49,698 bases of DNA from Alphaproteobacteria bacterium (GTDB lineage: Bacteria > Pseudomonadota > Alphaproteobacteria > GCA-2731375), in assembly GCA_016776605.1 (NCBI GenBank), contig JADHTB010000027.1, positions 1-49,698 of the forward strand, written 5' to 3'. Position 1 is the first letter of the stretch. The number at the start of each line of letters is the position of its first letter. The notes beneath the pieces were generated by a model, which saw nothing but the letters and a program-made list of their open reading frames with translations, was not told where the DNA came from and made no database searches. The position numbers and the translations under genes are program-made. Shown here piece after piece: positions 25,747 through 35,374 of the stretch.

Positions 25747-26559
25747 TCAGGTTACCTCCAGCGCGAAGGGACCTTCTTCGCGCCCATGGATAAATTGATC
25801 GACAAAGGGATTGTCGCAATGGTCGATTTCGTCGACCCCGCCGGCCCAGATGATCTGTCCGCCGTAAAGCATGGCGACCCGGTCGGCGATGGTGCGGGCC
25901 GATGACATATCGTGGGTAATGGTCAGGGTCGTGGCGCCTAGATCGCGCACGCATTCGGTGATCAGATTGTTGATCACATCGCCCATGATCGGGTCCAGGC
26001 CGGTGGTCGGTTCGTCAAAAAAAATAATATCCGGTTCGGTGGCGATGGCCCGGGCCAGGCCAACCCGTTTGCGCATACCCCCCGAAAGCGCCGACGGATC
26101 GCCGTTTGCCATGTCTTCGTCCAGGCCGACCTTGGCCAGCTTATCCAGTGCGATGATCCGTGCCTGTTCCCGCGCCATGCCGGCCCCTTCGATCAGCCCG
26201 AAGGCGACATTCTCCCAAACCGAAAGGGAATCAAACAAGGCCGCTGATTGGAACAACATGCCGACCTTGGTCAGGATCCGTTCCCGCGCCGCGCCGCGCA
26301 AACCGACCGTCTCCTCGCCATCAATGCGGATGCTGCCCCGATCCGGCCGCAACAAGCCCAGGATGCATTTCAACATAACCGATTTGCCAGTGCCCGAACC
26401 GCCGATGACCACCACCGATTCGCCCTTGGCGAGTGACAGGTTCAACCCGTTCAGCACAACTTTCGTGCCAAACGATTTGTGCACATCAGTGAGTTCCAGG
26501 CGCGGTGTTTCGTTCATTGCGTGAGTATCATTGGGCAAATTTCTTTGCGGAAATGTCAT
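25747..26559 (-). CDS. mlaF: ABC transporter ATP-binding protein, MlaF-like
   Basis: ATPase partner of the MlaE-type permease immediately upstream, likely for retrograde phospholipid transport that maintains outer-membrane asymmetry. Walker A is GGSGTGKSV, the signature LSGGMRKRVGLARA, and Walker B PDIIFFDEPTTGLDP. The start at 26559 overlaps the mlaE stop by 4 bp (ATGA) and suits translational coupling; an ATG at 26517 (MNETPRLELTDVHKSFG) is nearer to the usual N-terminus. No mlaD-like gene is in the window, so the pathway name is inferred from family. Confidence 0.88.
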   Translation of the reverse strand: MTFPQRNLPNDTHAMNETPRLELTDVHKSFGTKVVLNGLNLSLAKGESVVVIGGSGTGKSVMLKCILGLLRPDRGSIRIDGEETVGLRGAARERILTKVGMLFQSAALFDSLSVWENVAFGLIEGAGMAREQARIIALDKLAKVGLDEDMANGDPSALSGGMRKRVGLARAIATEPDIIFFDEPTTGLDPIMGDVINNLITECVRDLGATTLTITHDMSSARTIADRVAMLYGGQIIWAGGVDEIDHCDNPFVDQFIHGREEGPFALEVT

Positions 26560-27332
26560 TGCGAAAAGAAGGCTTCAGTCACGAGATAGTTCGAAATCAG
26601 TATCAGAATTAAGGATGACACCACCGCATCCGTCGTGGCCCGGCCCACGCCCTGGGCCCCGCCCTTGGAGTTGAAGCCGTGGTAGCAGCCCATCAGGGCA
26701 ATCAGGAAACCAAACACCGCCGCCTTCACCAGACCGGAGGTAACATCCATGACCTCCAGAAAATCGAAGGTATTTTTCAGATAAACGGCGGAGTTGAAGT
26801 CCAGGCGGTGAATGCCGACCAGATAGCCGCCCATGACACCGATAATATCGGCGATCAGCACCAGGATCGGCGTGGTTACGGTGGCCGCGATCAGCCGTGG
26901 CACCACCAGATAACGAAACGGATTGGTCTGTAAGGTGATCAGGGCATCCAACTGCTCCGTCACTTTCATGGTGCCCAGTTCCGCGGCGATCGCCGCGCCA
27001 ACCCGGCCACCCAGCATCAGGCCCGCCAGGACCGGGCCCAATTCACGGGTCAGACCTACCACCACGATGTTAGGCACCGCGCTTTCCGCGCCAAACCGGG
27101 CGGAACCGAGGTAAATTTGCAATGCCAGCACGGCGCCCGTGAACAGGGCCGTCATGCCCACCACGGGCAGCGAGTAATAGCCGATGGTCATCATCTGTTG
27201 CAGGCACAGCCGCCAATAGAACGGCGGACTGACCACGGCGGCCAGGGACTTGCCCGTAAACACCGACAGGCGCCCGATCGTGGCCAGGAAGCCAAGAAAA
27301 AAGCGGCCAACGATTGCCAATGGATTATGCAT
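26556..27332 (-). CDS. mlaE: ABC transporter permease, MlaE family
   Basis: 258-residue inner-membrane permease. The family signature is visible: GLMLGGRVGAAIAAELGTMK, followed by EQLDALITLQTNPFRYLVVP. About five or six membrane segments include TILVLIADIIGVMGGYL-like stretches and AAVFGFLIALMGCYHGFNSK. In the Mla system the pair MlaE-MlaF moves phospholipids between membranes. The start overlaps the alr stop by 8 bp, so alr, this gene and the ATPase form one cluster. Confidence 0.93.
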   Translation of the reverse strand: MHNPLAIVGRFFLGFLATIGRLSVFTGKSLAAVVSPPFYWRLCLQQMMTIGYYSLPVVGMTALFTGAVLALQIYLGSARFGAESAVPNIVVVGLTRELGPVLAGLMLGGRVGAAIAAELGTMKVTEQLDALITLQTNPFRYLVVPRLIAATVTTPILVLIADIIGVMGGYLVGIHRLDFNSAVYLKNTFDFLEVMDVTSGLVKAAVFGFLIALMGCYHGFNSKGGAQGVGRATTDAVVSSLILILISNYLVTEAFFSQ

Positions 27333-28488
27333 TGCCGGTGTCTCCGGCGTCTCCGGCGGGGGCCGCGCCGATATAGTGCCGATGATAGCGCCGGCCCAGC
27401 GAGGTCAGAATTTCATAGCCGATGGTGCCGGCCCTGCCGGCCACCTGGTCAACGGTTTCGCCGCGGCCGCCGATCAGTTCGACCATGGCGCCGGGATGAG
27501 CTGCACTCCGTGGTGCCTCGGTAACATCAAGCGTGATCAGATCCATGGAAACGCGCCCTATGATTGGTACCGAAACCCCGGCAAGACAACCGACCCCCTG
27601 CCCGGATAAAGAGCGCGGATAGCCATCGGCATAACCCACCGGAATCGTGGCAATGCGCCGGGGTCCGGCGGCCCGATGCGTGGCACCGTAGCCAACGCTC
27701 TGGGGGGTGTCAATTTCCCGCACCTGAAGGATCCTGCCCCGCAGACGGACCACCTCTTGCATGGGGTTGGCCTGTTCCGGCGTCGGGTTGGCGCCGTATA
27801 GGGCAACGCCCGGCCGCACCAGATCATAATGATAGTCCGAGCCTAGAAAAATGCCCGAGGAATTGGCCAGGGACGCGGGCGAGGGCGGCAAGGCGGCACG
27901 CAGGCGGTCAAACAATTGGCGTTGTTCCTGGTTCATGGCATGGTCCGGCTGGTCGGCACAGGCCAGATGGCTGACCAGGAAACGCAGATCAATGCCTGCC
28001 AGGCGTTCCGGCGCGGCGGCCAGGGCCATGGCCTCGGCCGCCGACAGTCCCAGGCGATTCATGCCCGTATCCAGGTGCAGCGCGGCCGCCAGGGGCCCGG
28101 TTCGCGACGTCCCGGACCGTCCCTTGCGGGCCCATCGGTCAAGTTGTTCAGGCGTGTTCAGCACCGGGGTCAAGGCGTGTGCCAAAAAATCATCCTCGGT
28201 GTCCGGCCAGGGACCATGCAGGATATAAATTGACGGTTGCGGCCCCAGGATTTCGCGCAAGGCCACGCCCTCGCCTATATGGGCGACAAAAAAGGTGCGG
28301 CAACCCAGCCGCGCCAGCACCGGCCCGACCTGTTCCGCACCCAGGCCATAGGCATCGCCCTTCAAGACGGCGGCGCACTCTGCTCCACCGGCCACCCCGC
28401 CTACGCGGCGGCTCAGAATTTGATAGTTTGCCGCCAGGGCGGCCAAGTCGATCTCCAGGATCGCGCCAGCCTGGGGGCTAGTGATCAT
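27325..28488 (-). CDS. alr: Alanine racemase
   Basis: PLP enzyme that makes D-alanine for peptidoglycan. The PLP lysine is in AVLKGDAYGLGAEQV near residue 47; the catalytic Tyr is in the SVGYGATHRA segment. Other blocks include PVGYADGYPRSLSG and IGRVSMDLITLDV. I place the start at the ATG at 28488 (MITSPQAGAILEIDLAALA), giving 387 residues, close to the usual length. The upstream frame is low-complexity and overlaps dnaB coding, so it is not part of the gene. The start overlaps the dnaB 3' end by 11 bp. Confidence 0.95.
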   Translation of the reverse strand: MITSPQAGAILEIDLAALAANYQILSRRVGGVAGGAECAAVLKGDAYGLGAEQVGPVLARLGCRTFFVAHIGEGVALREILGPQPSIYILHGPWPDTEDDFLAHALTPVLNTPEQLDRWARKGRSGTSRTGPLAAALHLDTGMNRLGLSAAEAMALAAAPERLAGIDLRFLVSHLACADQPDHAMNQEQRQLFDRLRAALPPSPASLANSSGIFLGSDYHYDLVRPGVALYGANPTPEQANPMQEVVRLRGRILQVREIDTPQSVGYGATHRAAGPRRIATIPVGYADGYPRSLSGQGVGCLAGVSVPIIGRVSMDLITLDVTEAPRSAAHPGAMVELIGGRGETVDQVAGRAGTIGYEILTSLGRRYHRHYIGAAPAGDAGDTGNA

Positions 28489-29992
28489 TGGGATAGTTGC
28501 CCGCCTCAAGATTGCTGAACTTGGTGAACTCCCGCTCAAACTGCAGGCGGACCGTACCGGTGGGACCGTGCCGCTGTTTGCCGATGATGACTTCGGCAAT
28601 GCCATGGATCTGATCTGCCTTTTCCAGCCATGTGGCATGATCGGGGGTATCGGGTTCGGGCTGCTTGCGTTCGTGATAATATTCTTCACGGTAGACGAAC
28701 ATCACCACGTCCGCGTCCTGTTCAATAGAGCCTGATTCACGCAGATCCGACAACAGGGGCCGTTTATCTTCCCGCGCCTCCACCTGCCGCGACAGCTGGG
28801 ACAGGGCCAATACGGGGATATCCAGTTCCTTGGCCAAAGCTTTCAGGCCTTGGGTGATTTCGGAAATTTCCTGCACCCGGTTTTCTCCCCGGCCCGTGCC
28901 GCGCAGCAATTGCAGGTAGTCGACCACCACCAGACCCAGATCGTGCTGCCGCTTCAACCGCCGGGCCCGTGTGCGCAGGGCCGATACCGTCAGGGCCGGC
29001 GTATCGTCAATGTACAGCGGTGCCTGTTCAATGGCCTGTGAGGCGGTGACCAGACGGGAAAAATCGTCCGAGGAAATATCGCCCCGGCGGATTTTTTCCG
29101 AACTGATGCGGGCCTGTTCCGCCAACAGGCGGGTAGCCAATTGCTCGGACGACATTTCCAGGCTGAAAAATGCGACCACGGCGCCGTCAACGACTGTTTC
29201 CTGGCCGCTTTCCTGTCTTTTTCGCTTGATGTTATGGGCAGCGTGGAAGGCGATGTTGGCGGCCAGGGCTGATTTGCCCATGGCGGGCCGGCCAGCCAGG
29301 ATAATCAAATCGGATGGATGCAGTCCGCCCAGTTTCTGGTCCAGATCCGCCAGGCCGGAGGAAACGCCCATCATCTGGCCGTCCCGTTGGAAGGCTGCCG
29401 CGGCCATGTCGATGGACGAGGCGAGGATGCTGTCGAAAGCCACTAAACCCCGGTCCGACTGACCATGTTCGGCCAACCGGAACAGATCTTGTTCCGCCGT
29501 TTCGATCTGGTCGCTGGCCTGCACGTCCACATCCGCCGCGTAGGCGTCGTTGACCATGGTTTCGCCGATTTCGATCAGACCCCGGCGCAGGGCCAGATCA
29601 AAGATTGCCCGGCCATAGTGTTGGGCGTTGATCACGGCGACGCTGGCGCCGGCCAGACGGGCTAGATATTGCGCGCCGCCCACTTCCGCCAAGGCCTCAT
29701 CCTGATCGAAGAAATACTTCAGGGTCACCGGATTTGCGATCTGCCCACGTTCGATCAGCTTCAAGGCCGCGGCATAGATACGTTGATGGCCCGGTTCCTG
29801 GAAATGCTCCGGTTGCAGGAAGTCGGTGACCCGGCTGGCGGCATCGTTGTTGATCAGGATCGCGCCCAACAGGGCCTGTTCGGCCTCGATATTGGCTGGC
29901 GGCGCGCGGTAGCCGGCGGCGGGCTCCGACTCTCCCACATGGGTTTCCCCAATGGTGGCGAGAACCAGGTTATTTGGACTGTCTGCATTCAT
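28478..29992 (-). CDS. dnaB: Replicative DNA helicase DnaB
   Basis: Hexameric 5'-3' helicase that unwinds DNA at the replication fork. The N-terminal DnaB domain begins around APPANIEAEQALLGAILIN (residues 32-50). A linker helix follows. The RecA-like C-terminal domain has Walker A AGRPAMGKSALA, the SLEMSSEQLATRLL segment, and DYLQLLRG (Walker B). I place the start at the ATG at 29992 (MNADSPNN); a GTG at 30010 is in frame. This gives 504 residues. alr overlaps its 3' end. The 200-bp gap to cfa shows no further gene. Confidence 0.97.
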   Translation of the reverse strand: MNADSPNNLVLATIGETHVGESEPAAGYRAPPANIEAEQALLGAILINNDAASRVTDFLQPEHFQEPGHQRIYAAALKLIERGQIANPVTLKYFFDQDEALAEVGGAQYLARLAGASVAVINAQHYGRAIFDLALRRGLIEIGETMVNDAYAADVDVQASDQIETAEQDLFRLAEHGQSDRGLVAFDSILASSIDMAAAAFQRDGQMMGVSSGLADLDQKLGGLHPSDLIILAGRPAMGKSALAANIAFHAAHNIKRKRQESGQETVVDGAVVAFFSLEMSSEQLATRLLAEQARISSEKIRRGDISSDDFSRLVTASQAIEQAPLYIDDTPALTVSALRTRARRLKRQHDLGLVVVDYLQLLRGTGRGENRVQEISEITQGLKALAKELDIPVLALSQLSRQVEAREDKRPLLSDLRESGSIEQDADVVMFVYREEYYHERKQPEPDTPDHATWLEKADQIHGIAEVIIGKQRHGPTGTVRLQFEREFTKFSNLEAGNYPNDH

Positions 29993-30202
29993 GTCCGGGC
30001 AACCTATCACGCCGGGCGCCGGCTATCCCCGTCAGATATTCACAGCGCCTGAAAAGCTGTTAGCAACCCGCATAAGAATCCCATGAATCCCGTGCATAAC
30101 CGCCATTAGCCTCTGAAATTATGCAGCAATTCCAAACCTGGTTGCGCCGGCGGTCGACCGCTTAAATAGTCCGACAATGGGCAAAAAGAACTGTGCCTTG
30201 GC

Positions 30203-31450
30203 CTATGCCGCGCGCGAATCGGATTTTTTGCCCCGGCGCGACCGCCGCCTTTCTTCATCAAAGATGTAGTCGCGGGTCTGCGGCACCGTGTCCGCGTTCT
30301 TCGTCAATTGCACCTGAAAGACCACATGGCCGCCGTGCCGGAAGGCCACTTCGCTGCCGCACAGATAGTACTCCCACATGCGGCAAAAACGTTCGTCGAA
30401 CAGGGCGGCGACCTTGTTCCGGTTGGCCTGAAAACGCCGGCGCCAATGGCGCAATGTTTCGGCATATTGCAGGCGGAAAACCTCCACATCCGAAATATAC
30501 ATGTCCGCCTTTTCCACGGCGGCCGCGATCTCCGACAAGGAGGGGCTGTAGCCGCCGGGAAAGATGTATTTGTTGATCCACGGATTGGTCGCGCCAGGCC
30601 CATCGGCCCGGCCAATGGTGTGCAACACGGCAACACCGTCATCGGTCAACAGGTCCCGCACCTTGTCAAAAAATTCGCCGTAGTGGCCAAGCCCGACATG
30701 TTCGAACATGCCGACCGAAACGATGCGGTCAAAGGTCCCCTTGACAGCCCGATAATCCTGCAACGCAAACGAGACAAAACCATTCAAACCCGCCTCGGCG
30801 ACCCGTTGATTGGATAATTTATACTGTTCCTCGGACAAGGTTACGCCTTGGACCAGGACATGTTCTTCCTGCGCCAGGTGCAGCCCCATGCCGCCCCAGC
30901 CCGAGCCGATATCGAGCACCCTTTGGCCCGGCTGCAATACCAGCTTGGCCGCCAGGTGCTGTTTTTTTCGCAACTGCGCCGTTTCCAGGTCGTCTTCCGG
31001 GGATTGAAAATAGGCGCAGGAATACTGCCGGTCGGAATCCAAGAATAGATCATACAATTCGCCGGTCAGGTCATAGTGATGGGCAACGTTGCGCCGGGCG
31101 CGATGGGCCGGATTGTATTGCCGCAGACGGCGCGCGGCGGCGCGCAGGGGGGTCGTGACGAATTTTTGCAGCCAATGGTCCGGTTGCCGCCAGCCGACAT
31201 TCCTGCTGACCAGATCAAGGAAGTCGTAAAGTTCGCCATCTTCCACGGTCAAGGTACCGTTCATATAGGCCTCGCCGGTGTGTAACATGGGGTTGGTGTA
31301 TAATTGCCAGTGCAGCGCACGGGAATGCAGACGGACCGTAACCTCCGGCCCATCCCGGCTTCCCTGAAAGCGCCTGCCGCGGCCCTTCGCATCGATCACG
31401 GTCAGGCAGCCCGTATGCATCAGTTGATTTAAAAACCCGGCTAAAAACAT
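30203..31450 (-). CDS. cfa: Cyclopropane-fatty-acyl-phospholipid synthase
   Basis: SAM-dependent methyltransferase that cyclopropanates unsaturated chains of membrane phospholipids, mostly in stationary phase. A N-terminal domain of about 130 residues binds lipid. The SAM motif VLDIGSGWGGMGLHLAQ is at about 186-202. Conserved YSCAYFQSPEDDLETAQLRK and SVGMFEHVG segments and the C-terminal YAETLRHWRRRFQ match CFAS. 415 residues is a normal length. The C-terminus is basic. Transcribed alone. Confidence 0.95.
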   Translation of the reverse strand: MFLAGFLNQLMHTGCLTVIDAKGRGRRFQGSRDGPEVTVRLHSRALHWQLYTNPMLHTGEAYMNGTLTVEDGELYDFLDLVSRNVGWRQPDHWLQKFVTTPLRAAARRLRQYNPAHRARRNVAHHYDLTGELYDLFLDSDRQYSCAYFQSPEDDLETAQLRKKQHLAAKLVLQPGQRVLDIGSGWGGMGLHLAQEEHVLVQGVTLSEEQYKLSNQRVAEAGLNGFVSFALQDYRAVKGTFDRIVSVGMFEHVGLGHYGEFFDKVRDLLTDDGVAVLHTIGRADGPGATNPWINKYIFPGGYSPSLSEIAAAVEKADMYISDVEVFRLQYAETLRHWRRRFQANRNKVAALFDERFCRMWEYYLCGSEVAFRHGGHVVFQVQLTKNADTVPQTRDYIFDEERRRSRRGKKSDSRAA

Positions 31451-31611
31451 GCTTCACCCCCGGCGTCTAATTTTGTTCTAACTGGTTCCTTTCAAGCGGC
31501 ACCCCCTGCTCTTGCAGCGAGTGCTTAAACGTTAACTCAAACCCGAACAAAGGGTAAAGGGTTTTTGTGTTATGGCAAAACATTTTTGCAAGGCGCATAT
31601 GGCGCAAAAGA

Positions 31612-31645
31612 ACAGGGGTGGCACGGAAATCCGCGCCACCCCTGT
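31612..31645 (-). terminator. Rho-independent terminator of the rpsF-rplI operon
   Basis: On the minus strand an 11-bp perfect stem ACAGGGGTGGC/GCCACCCCTGT encloses a second short stem CGGA/TCCG and is followed by TTCTTTT. It lies about 60 bp past the rplI stop. The position, GC stem and T-rich tail are classic. Confidence 0.85.
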
Positions 31646-31652
31646 TCGAAAC

Positions 31653-31701
31653 GATTGCTCTATTTTTAAGAGTCTGAGCGCATTTTCTTCGGATGCGCTC
31701 T
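31653..31701. repeat. Dispersed palindromic repeat, copy 3 (last module only)
   Basis: ATTGCTCTATTTTTAAGAGT, then CTGAGCGCATTTTCTTCGGATGCGCTC. The stem is GAGCGCAT/ATGCGCTC. Matches 5288-5335 and 45491-45540. Sits between the rplI stop and the rpsF-rplI terminator. Confidence 0.82.
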
Positions 31702-31708
31702 ACTCGTG

Positions 31709-32311
31709 TTAGGCCTCTGCAGTGTCGGCTTCAGCGGCGGCATCTTCCAGTATTTCGGCTTCGTCCGTGGCCGCCAAATCAGCAGCATTCAGATCAACGT
31801 TAAAATCATCATCGTCATCGTCCTCGGCCAGGGGATCCTCGCCGGCGGCCTGGCGCTCTGCCTCCGCCGCCGAGCGGGCGACGTTAACGGTGACCTCGAC
31901 GTAAACTTCCGGGTGCAGGCTGACCCGAACCGGGTGCAGGCCAAGAGTCTTGATCGGCCGGTTCAAGACGACCTGAGAGCGCTCGATCTTGAAGCCCATG
32001 GCATCCAGGCCCTCGACCACATCGCGGGCCGCGACGGAGCCGTAAAGCTGACCGGACTCGCCCGCTTGCCGGATTACCGTGATCGTGGTCTTCGGCATGG
32101 ATTTGGCCACGCCCTCGGCCTCTGTGCGCTGCACCAGATTGCGCGCCTCAAATTCGGTGCGGCGCGCCTCGAACAGAGCCAGGTTTTCAGCCGTGGCACG
32201 CTGCGCCTTACCTTGCGGCAGCAAATAGTTGCGGGCAAAGCCGTTCTTGACACTAACCACCTCGCCCATTTGGCCAAGTGATTCAATTCGCTCCAATAAG
32301 ACGACGTCCAT
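31709..32311 (-). CDS. rplI: 50S ribosomal protein L9
   Basis: Binds 23S rRNA domain V and stabilises the L1 stalk region. The signature [21 protein letters not shown] covers residues 20-40. A long helix and the C-terminal domain follow. The 200 residues exceed the usual ~150 because of an Asp/Glu/Ala-rich tail ([20 protein letters not shown] and beyond). The start overlaps by one base the stop of the DUF2232 gene. Last gene of rpsF-rpsR-DUF2232-rplI. Confidence 0.96.
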   Translation of the reverse strand: MDVVLLERIESLGQMGEVVSVKNGFARNYLLPQGKAQRATAENLALFEARRTEFEARNLVQRTEAEGVAKSMPKTTITVIRQAGESGQLYGSVAARDVVEGLDAMGFKIERSQVVLNRPIKTLGLHPVRVSLHPEVYVEVTVNVARSAAEAERQAAGEDPLAEDDDDDDFNVDLNAADLAATDEAEILEDAAAEADTAEA

Positions 32312-33267
32312 TATCTCTCCTTATCGGCGTTGCCGCCGCTGTCGCCGGCACCGCCGGTATTATTCAAATCATTGCCGCCACGCAAGCGTAGCACGGCGCT
32401 CAATAAGCCAAGGCCGGCAACCAACACCGGTACTGGCCACAAAAACAAAAGACCGTAAAACAGAACCAATATGGCCATGCGTCCTTTCCAGGGCCGCAGA
32501 AAACCATGAATGACGCCTAATCCGAGGAGGAAATACGGCACTATGGCGATCGCTGCAAGGGTTTTACCAAATACCCCGATCAGACCGCTCAGGCTGGACA
32601 GCGCCAGAGCCCCCAGCAATACGCCGATCCAGGCCGCCGGCAGGCGGATATCCGTCAATTCCGGCGTGGGCCGCAGGTTATAGCCGAACCGCACTAACAG
32701 GCCCTGGGCCAGCGTGCCATTGAAGAGCAGGCCCAAAGTCCAGGAGGCCGCGAAAAATGCCGGCAGGTAATCCAGCAGGGCCCATAACATTTCCCGCTGT
32801 TCCTCAATTGCAAACTCCGCCGCGAATGGCTCCATCACGGATTTTAAATAGGCCATCAGGCCATCGCCAAACAAGGTCATGCCGGCCATGGCCAACACGA
32901 CCCCCGCGATGGCAATGCCCGACATCCACAGCATCAAATGACCTGGTGGATACCACTGCACCTGGCCATGCTCATCGTTGCGCGACAACAAGGCCTGACG
33001 GCACAAGATAATGGTGGGAAGGCCGTAAACCACGGCCTGGGTCGCGGCGAACACCGGGCCGGCAAACAGTACGCTCACGGCACCCGCTACCAGAACAGCA
33101 ACGACGCCCGCCCGCAGGCCCATGCCCAGACCGACCAGGAACAAGGGCAGGGGCGCGATATAGGCCAACAGCAGCCCGCCAGCGGCCGGCAGGACAAGGG
33201 CGCCCTGCAACAGCCCACTCACCAGGCCAGCCGAGACGGCGATCAAAATGTACTGTGACATTGGCAA
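32311..33267 (-). CDS. DUF2232 family membrane protein
   Basis: A 318-residue integral membrane protein with about nine or ten hydrophobic segments. They start at [20 protein letters not shown] and end at [20 protein letters not shown]. This pattern and its place between rpsR and rplI identify it as the DUF2232 protein commonly found at that position in alphaproteobacteria. Its function is unknown. The gap to rpsR is 73 bp. The tail ([20 protein letters not shown]) is polar. Confidence 0.82.
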   Translation of the reverse strand: MPMSQYILIAVSAGLVSGLLQGALVLPAAGGLLLAYIAPLPLFLVGLGMGLRAGVVAVLVAGAVSVLFAGPVFAATQAVVYGLPTIILCRQALLSRNDEHGQVQWYPPGHLMLWMSGIAIAGVVLAMAGMTLFGDGLMAYLKSVMEPFAAEFAIEEQREMLWALLDYLPAFFAASWTLGLLFNGTLAQGLLVRFGYNLRPTPELTDIRLPAAWIGVLLGALALSSLSGLIGVFGKTLAAIAIVPYFLLGLGVIHGFLRPWKGRMAILVLFYGLLFLWPVPVLVAGLGLLSAVLRLRGGNDLNNTGGAGDSGGNADKER

Positions 33268-33340
33268 TGGCCCACCGGTTGCCGCCCAGGGACCAAAGAC
33301 ACCGCCCCTCGGGCTAAGGCGAAAATGGCAGGGGCAAAGC

Positions 33341-33598
33341 TTATTGCAGAACGAACGGCAATAAAGCCAGTATCCGCGCCCGCTTGATGGCCCGCGCCAG
33401 TTCGCGCTGCTTTTTGGCCGCTACCGCGGTGATGCGGCTGGGAACGATTTTGCCCCGCTCGGACAAGTAACGCTGCAGCAGCCTGACGTCCTTGTAATCG
33501 ATTTTGGGCGAATTGGCGCCCGAGAACGGGCAGGTCTTGCGCCGGCGGTAAAAGGGCCGCCGCAGGGGCAGCTGTGAAATCTTGACATCCTGGGCCAT
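33341..33598 (-). CDS. rpsR: 30S ribosomal protein S18
   Basis: Binds the central domain of 16S rRNA together with S6. The 85-residue protein has the N-terminal [19 protein letters not shown] and the conserved core [20 protein letters not shown], followed by [20 protein letters not shown]. It lies 3 bp downstream of rpsF on the same strand, the universal order of the S6/S18 pair. Confidence 0.97.
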   Translation of the reverse strand: MAQDVKISQLPLRRPFYRRRKTCPFSGANSPKIDYKDVRLLQRYLSERGKIVPSRITAVAAKKQRELARAIKRARILALLPFVLQ

Positions 33599-33601
33599 GG
33601 C

Positions 33602-34078
33602 TTATTCCTCTCCGCTTGCCGGGCTTGCCGGGCTTGCCGGGCTTGCCGCGACGGGCGCCGGACTTTCGGGCCGTGCGTCGGCGTTCGCCCCGCTAGGGTG
33701 GCTGGGTCGGTCGTCACGATCGCGGTCTTCGCGCGGACCGCGTCCGCCACGTCCGCCACGGGACTGCATCATCACCGACGGGCCTTCCTCCAGCTCGTCG
33801 ACGCGCACGGTCATGTAGCGGATGACGTCTTCGTGCAAATGCAGATTGCGCTCCAACTCCAGAACCGCATCAGAGGGCGCGTCCAGGTTCATCAATACAT
33901 AATGACCCTTGCGGTTTTTCTTGATGCGATAGGTGAGGCCGCGCACACCCCAAAATTCGGTCTTTTCAATCGATCCGCCATTGTCTGTCACCAGCTTGGC
34001 GAAACCTTCGGTCATGGTTTCAACCTGTTGGGATGAGACATCCTGGCGCGCGATAAACACGTTCTCGTATAACGGCAT
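33602..34078 (-). CDS. rpsF: 30S ribosomal protein S6
   Basis: Forms a heterodimer with S18 on the 30S platform. [20 protein letters not shown] is the start, followed by [19 protein letters not shown] and the strand [20 protein letters not shown] chose the ATG at 34078, giving 158 residues; in-frame codons further upstream are not S6-like. A low-complexity tail (RGGRGGRG and [10 protein letters not shown]) extends the C-terminus and contains a 9-bp tandem repeat. It heads the rpsF-rpsR-DUF2232-rplI group and is divergent from fabD. Confidence 0.96.
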   Translation of the reverse strand: MPLYENVFIARQDVSSQQVETMTEGFAKLVTDNGGSIEKTEFWGVRGLTYRIKKNRKGHYVLMNLDAPSDAVLELERNLHLHEDVIRYMTVRVDELEEGPSVMMQSRGGRGGRGPREDRDRDDRPSHPSGANADARPESPAPVAASPASPASPASGEE

Positions 34079-34393
34079 GCCTGTCCGTTGCTCCTTCGGT
34101 ACGGTCGCCGGGATACCCTGGGACCGTGTTGTCAATACGGCCGCAATTCGAACTTGCGGGCCGCGTGGGATCACTAAATCGCTAAAATAACCTGCCAATT
34201 GGCCTTGTCTGTTTCCGCCGCCGACAGCTTTGCCGTTTCAGTCTAGGCAGCAGCCACGCCAAAGCGGCCCGGCGATCCAGCCAAGGCGCGGCATATATGC
34301 ACATTTGCGGCGAGGGTGCAAGCCGGCTTGACAGGTCCCGGCCACCGGCTATGAAGGATAGCTGAACGGATCATTACAACAAGGGAGGTGTCC

Positions 34394-35335
34394 ATGGCGC
34401 GCGCGATTGTATTTCCGGGTCAAGGCAGCCAAAACGTGGGCATGGGAAAGGCATTGGCGCACGCCGTGCCGACGGCCCGCGAGGTCTTTGAAGAGATCGA
34501 TGAAGCGTTGGGCCAGAACCTCTCGCGGTTGATGTTCGAGGGACCGATCGAGGAATTGACCCTGACCGAAAACGCCCAACCCGCCTTGATGGCCATGAGC
34601 CTGGCCGTGGTGCGGGTGTTGCGGCGCGACGGCGGATTGGAATTCGGCAAACATTGCCAATTCGTCGCCGGCCATTCGCTGGGTGAATATTCCGCCCTGT
34701 GCGCGGCCGACGCCCTGGATCTGGATGTGACGGCGCGTCTGTTGAAACGGCGCGGCCAGGCCATGCAACAGGCGGTGCCGGTGGGACAAGGCACCATGGC
34801 GGCGCTGCTGGGCCTGGACTTCGAGGCGGCCCAGGGCGTTGCCCGGGATGCGGCGGAAGGCCAGGTTTGCGATATCGCCAATGACAACGCGCCGGGCCAG
34901 GTGGTGGTCAGCGGCAATGTGGCGGCCGTCGAACGGGCGGTGGAATTGGCCAAGGAACGGGGCGCCCGGCGGCCCATGCTGTTGCCGGTCAGCGCACCGT
35001 TTCATTGCGCCCTGATGCAGCCGGCGGCGGACATCATGGCGGATGCCCTGCAACAAACCAGTCTTGGCGTGCCAGTGGTGCCCCTGATCGCCAATGTCAC
35101 TGCATCGGCTGTCTCCGATCCGGCGGAAATCCGCGAGTTGTTGGTGCAGCAGGTTACGTCGATGGTGCGCTGGCGGGAATCGGTGCTGTATTTGCGCCGG
35201 CAGGATGTGGACAATTTGGTTGAAGTCGGCGCCGGCAAGGTGCTGACCACCATGCTAAAACGCATCGACAAGGAAATATCCGGTCAGGCCATCAGCGAGC
35301 CGGAAGATATCGAAGCTTTTCTCAAGTCTTTGTAA
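34394..35335 (+). CDS. fabD: Malonyl-CoA:ACP transacylase
   Basis: Loads malonyl groups from CoA onto ACP for fatty acid elongation. The N-terminal AIVFPGQGSQNVGMGKAL, the active-site serine in VAGHSLGEYSAL (near residue 96) and the histidine in VSAPFHCALM are all present. The start is the ATG at 34394 because GGGAGG lies 6 nt upstream; a GTG two codons earlier overlaps that site. This gives 313 residues. First gene of fabD-fabG-acpP-fabF-mltG-yicC-gmk, with 39 bp to fabG. Confidence 0.97.
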   Translation: MARAIVFPGQGSQNVGMGKALAHAVPTAREVFEEIDEALGQNLSRLMFEGPIEELTLTENAQPALMAMSLAVVRVLRRDGGLEFGKHCQFVAGHSLGEYSALCAADALDLDVTARLLKRRGQAMQQAVPVGQGTMAALLGLDFEAAQGVARDAAEGQVCDIANDNAPGQVVVSGNVAAVERAVELAKERGARRPMLLPVSAPFHCALMQPAADIMADALQQTSLGVPVVPLIANVTASAVSDPAEIRELLVQQVTSMVRWRESVLYLRRQDVDNLVEVGAGKVLTTMLKRIDKEISGQAISEPEDIEAFLKSL

Positions 35336-35374
35336 GGCAAATCTCTATTCCCCCGTTCTTAGGAGCTGCAAGCG

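Noticed and set aside
31612..31645. TGGCAC at 31618 as a sigma-54 promoter
   Set aside because: The required -12 GC element with TTGC is not at the right spacing; the sequence is the terminator stem.
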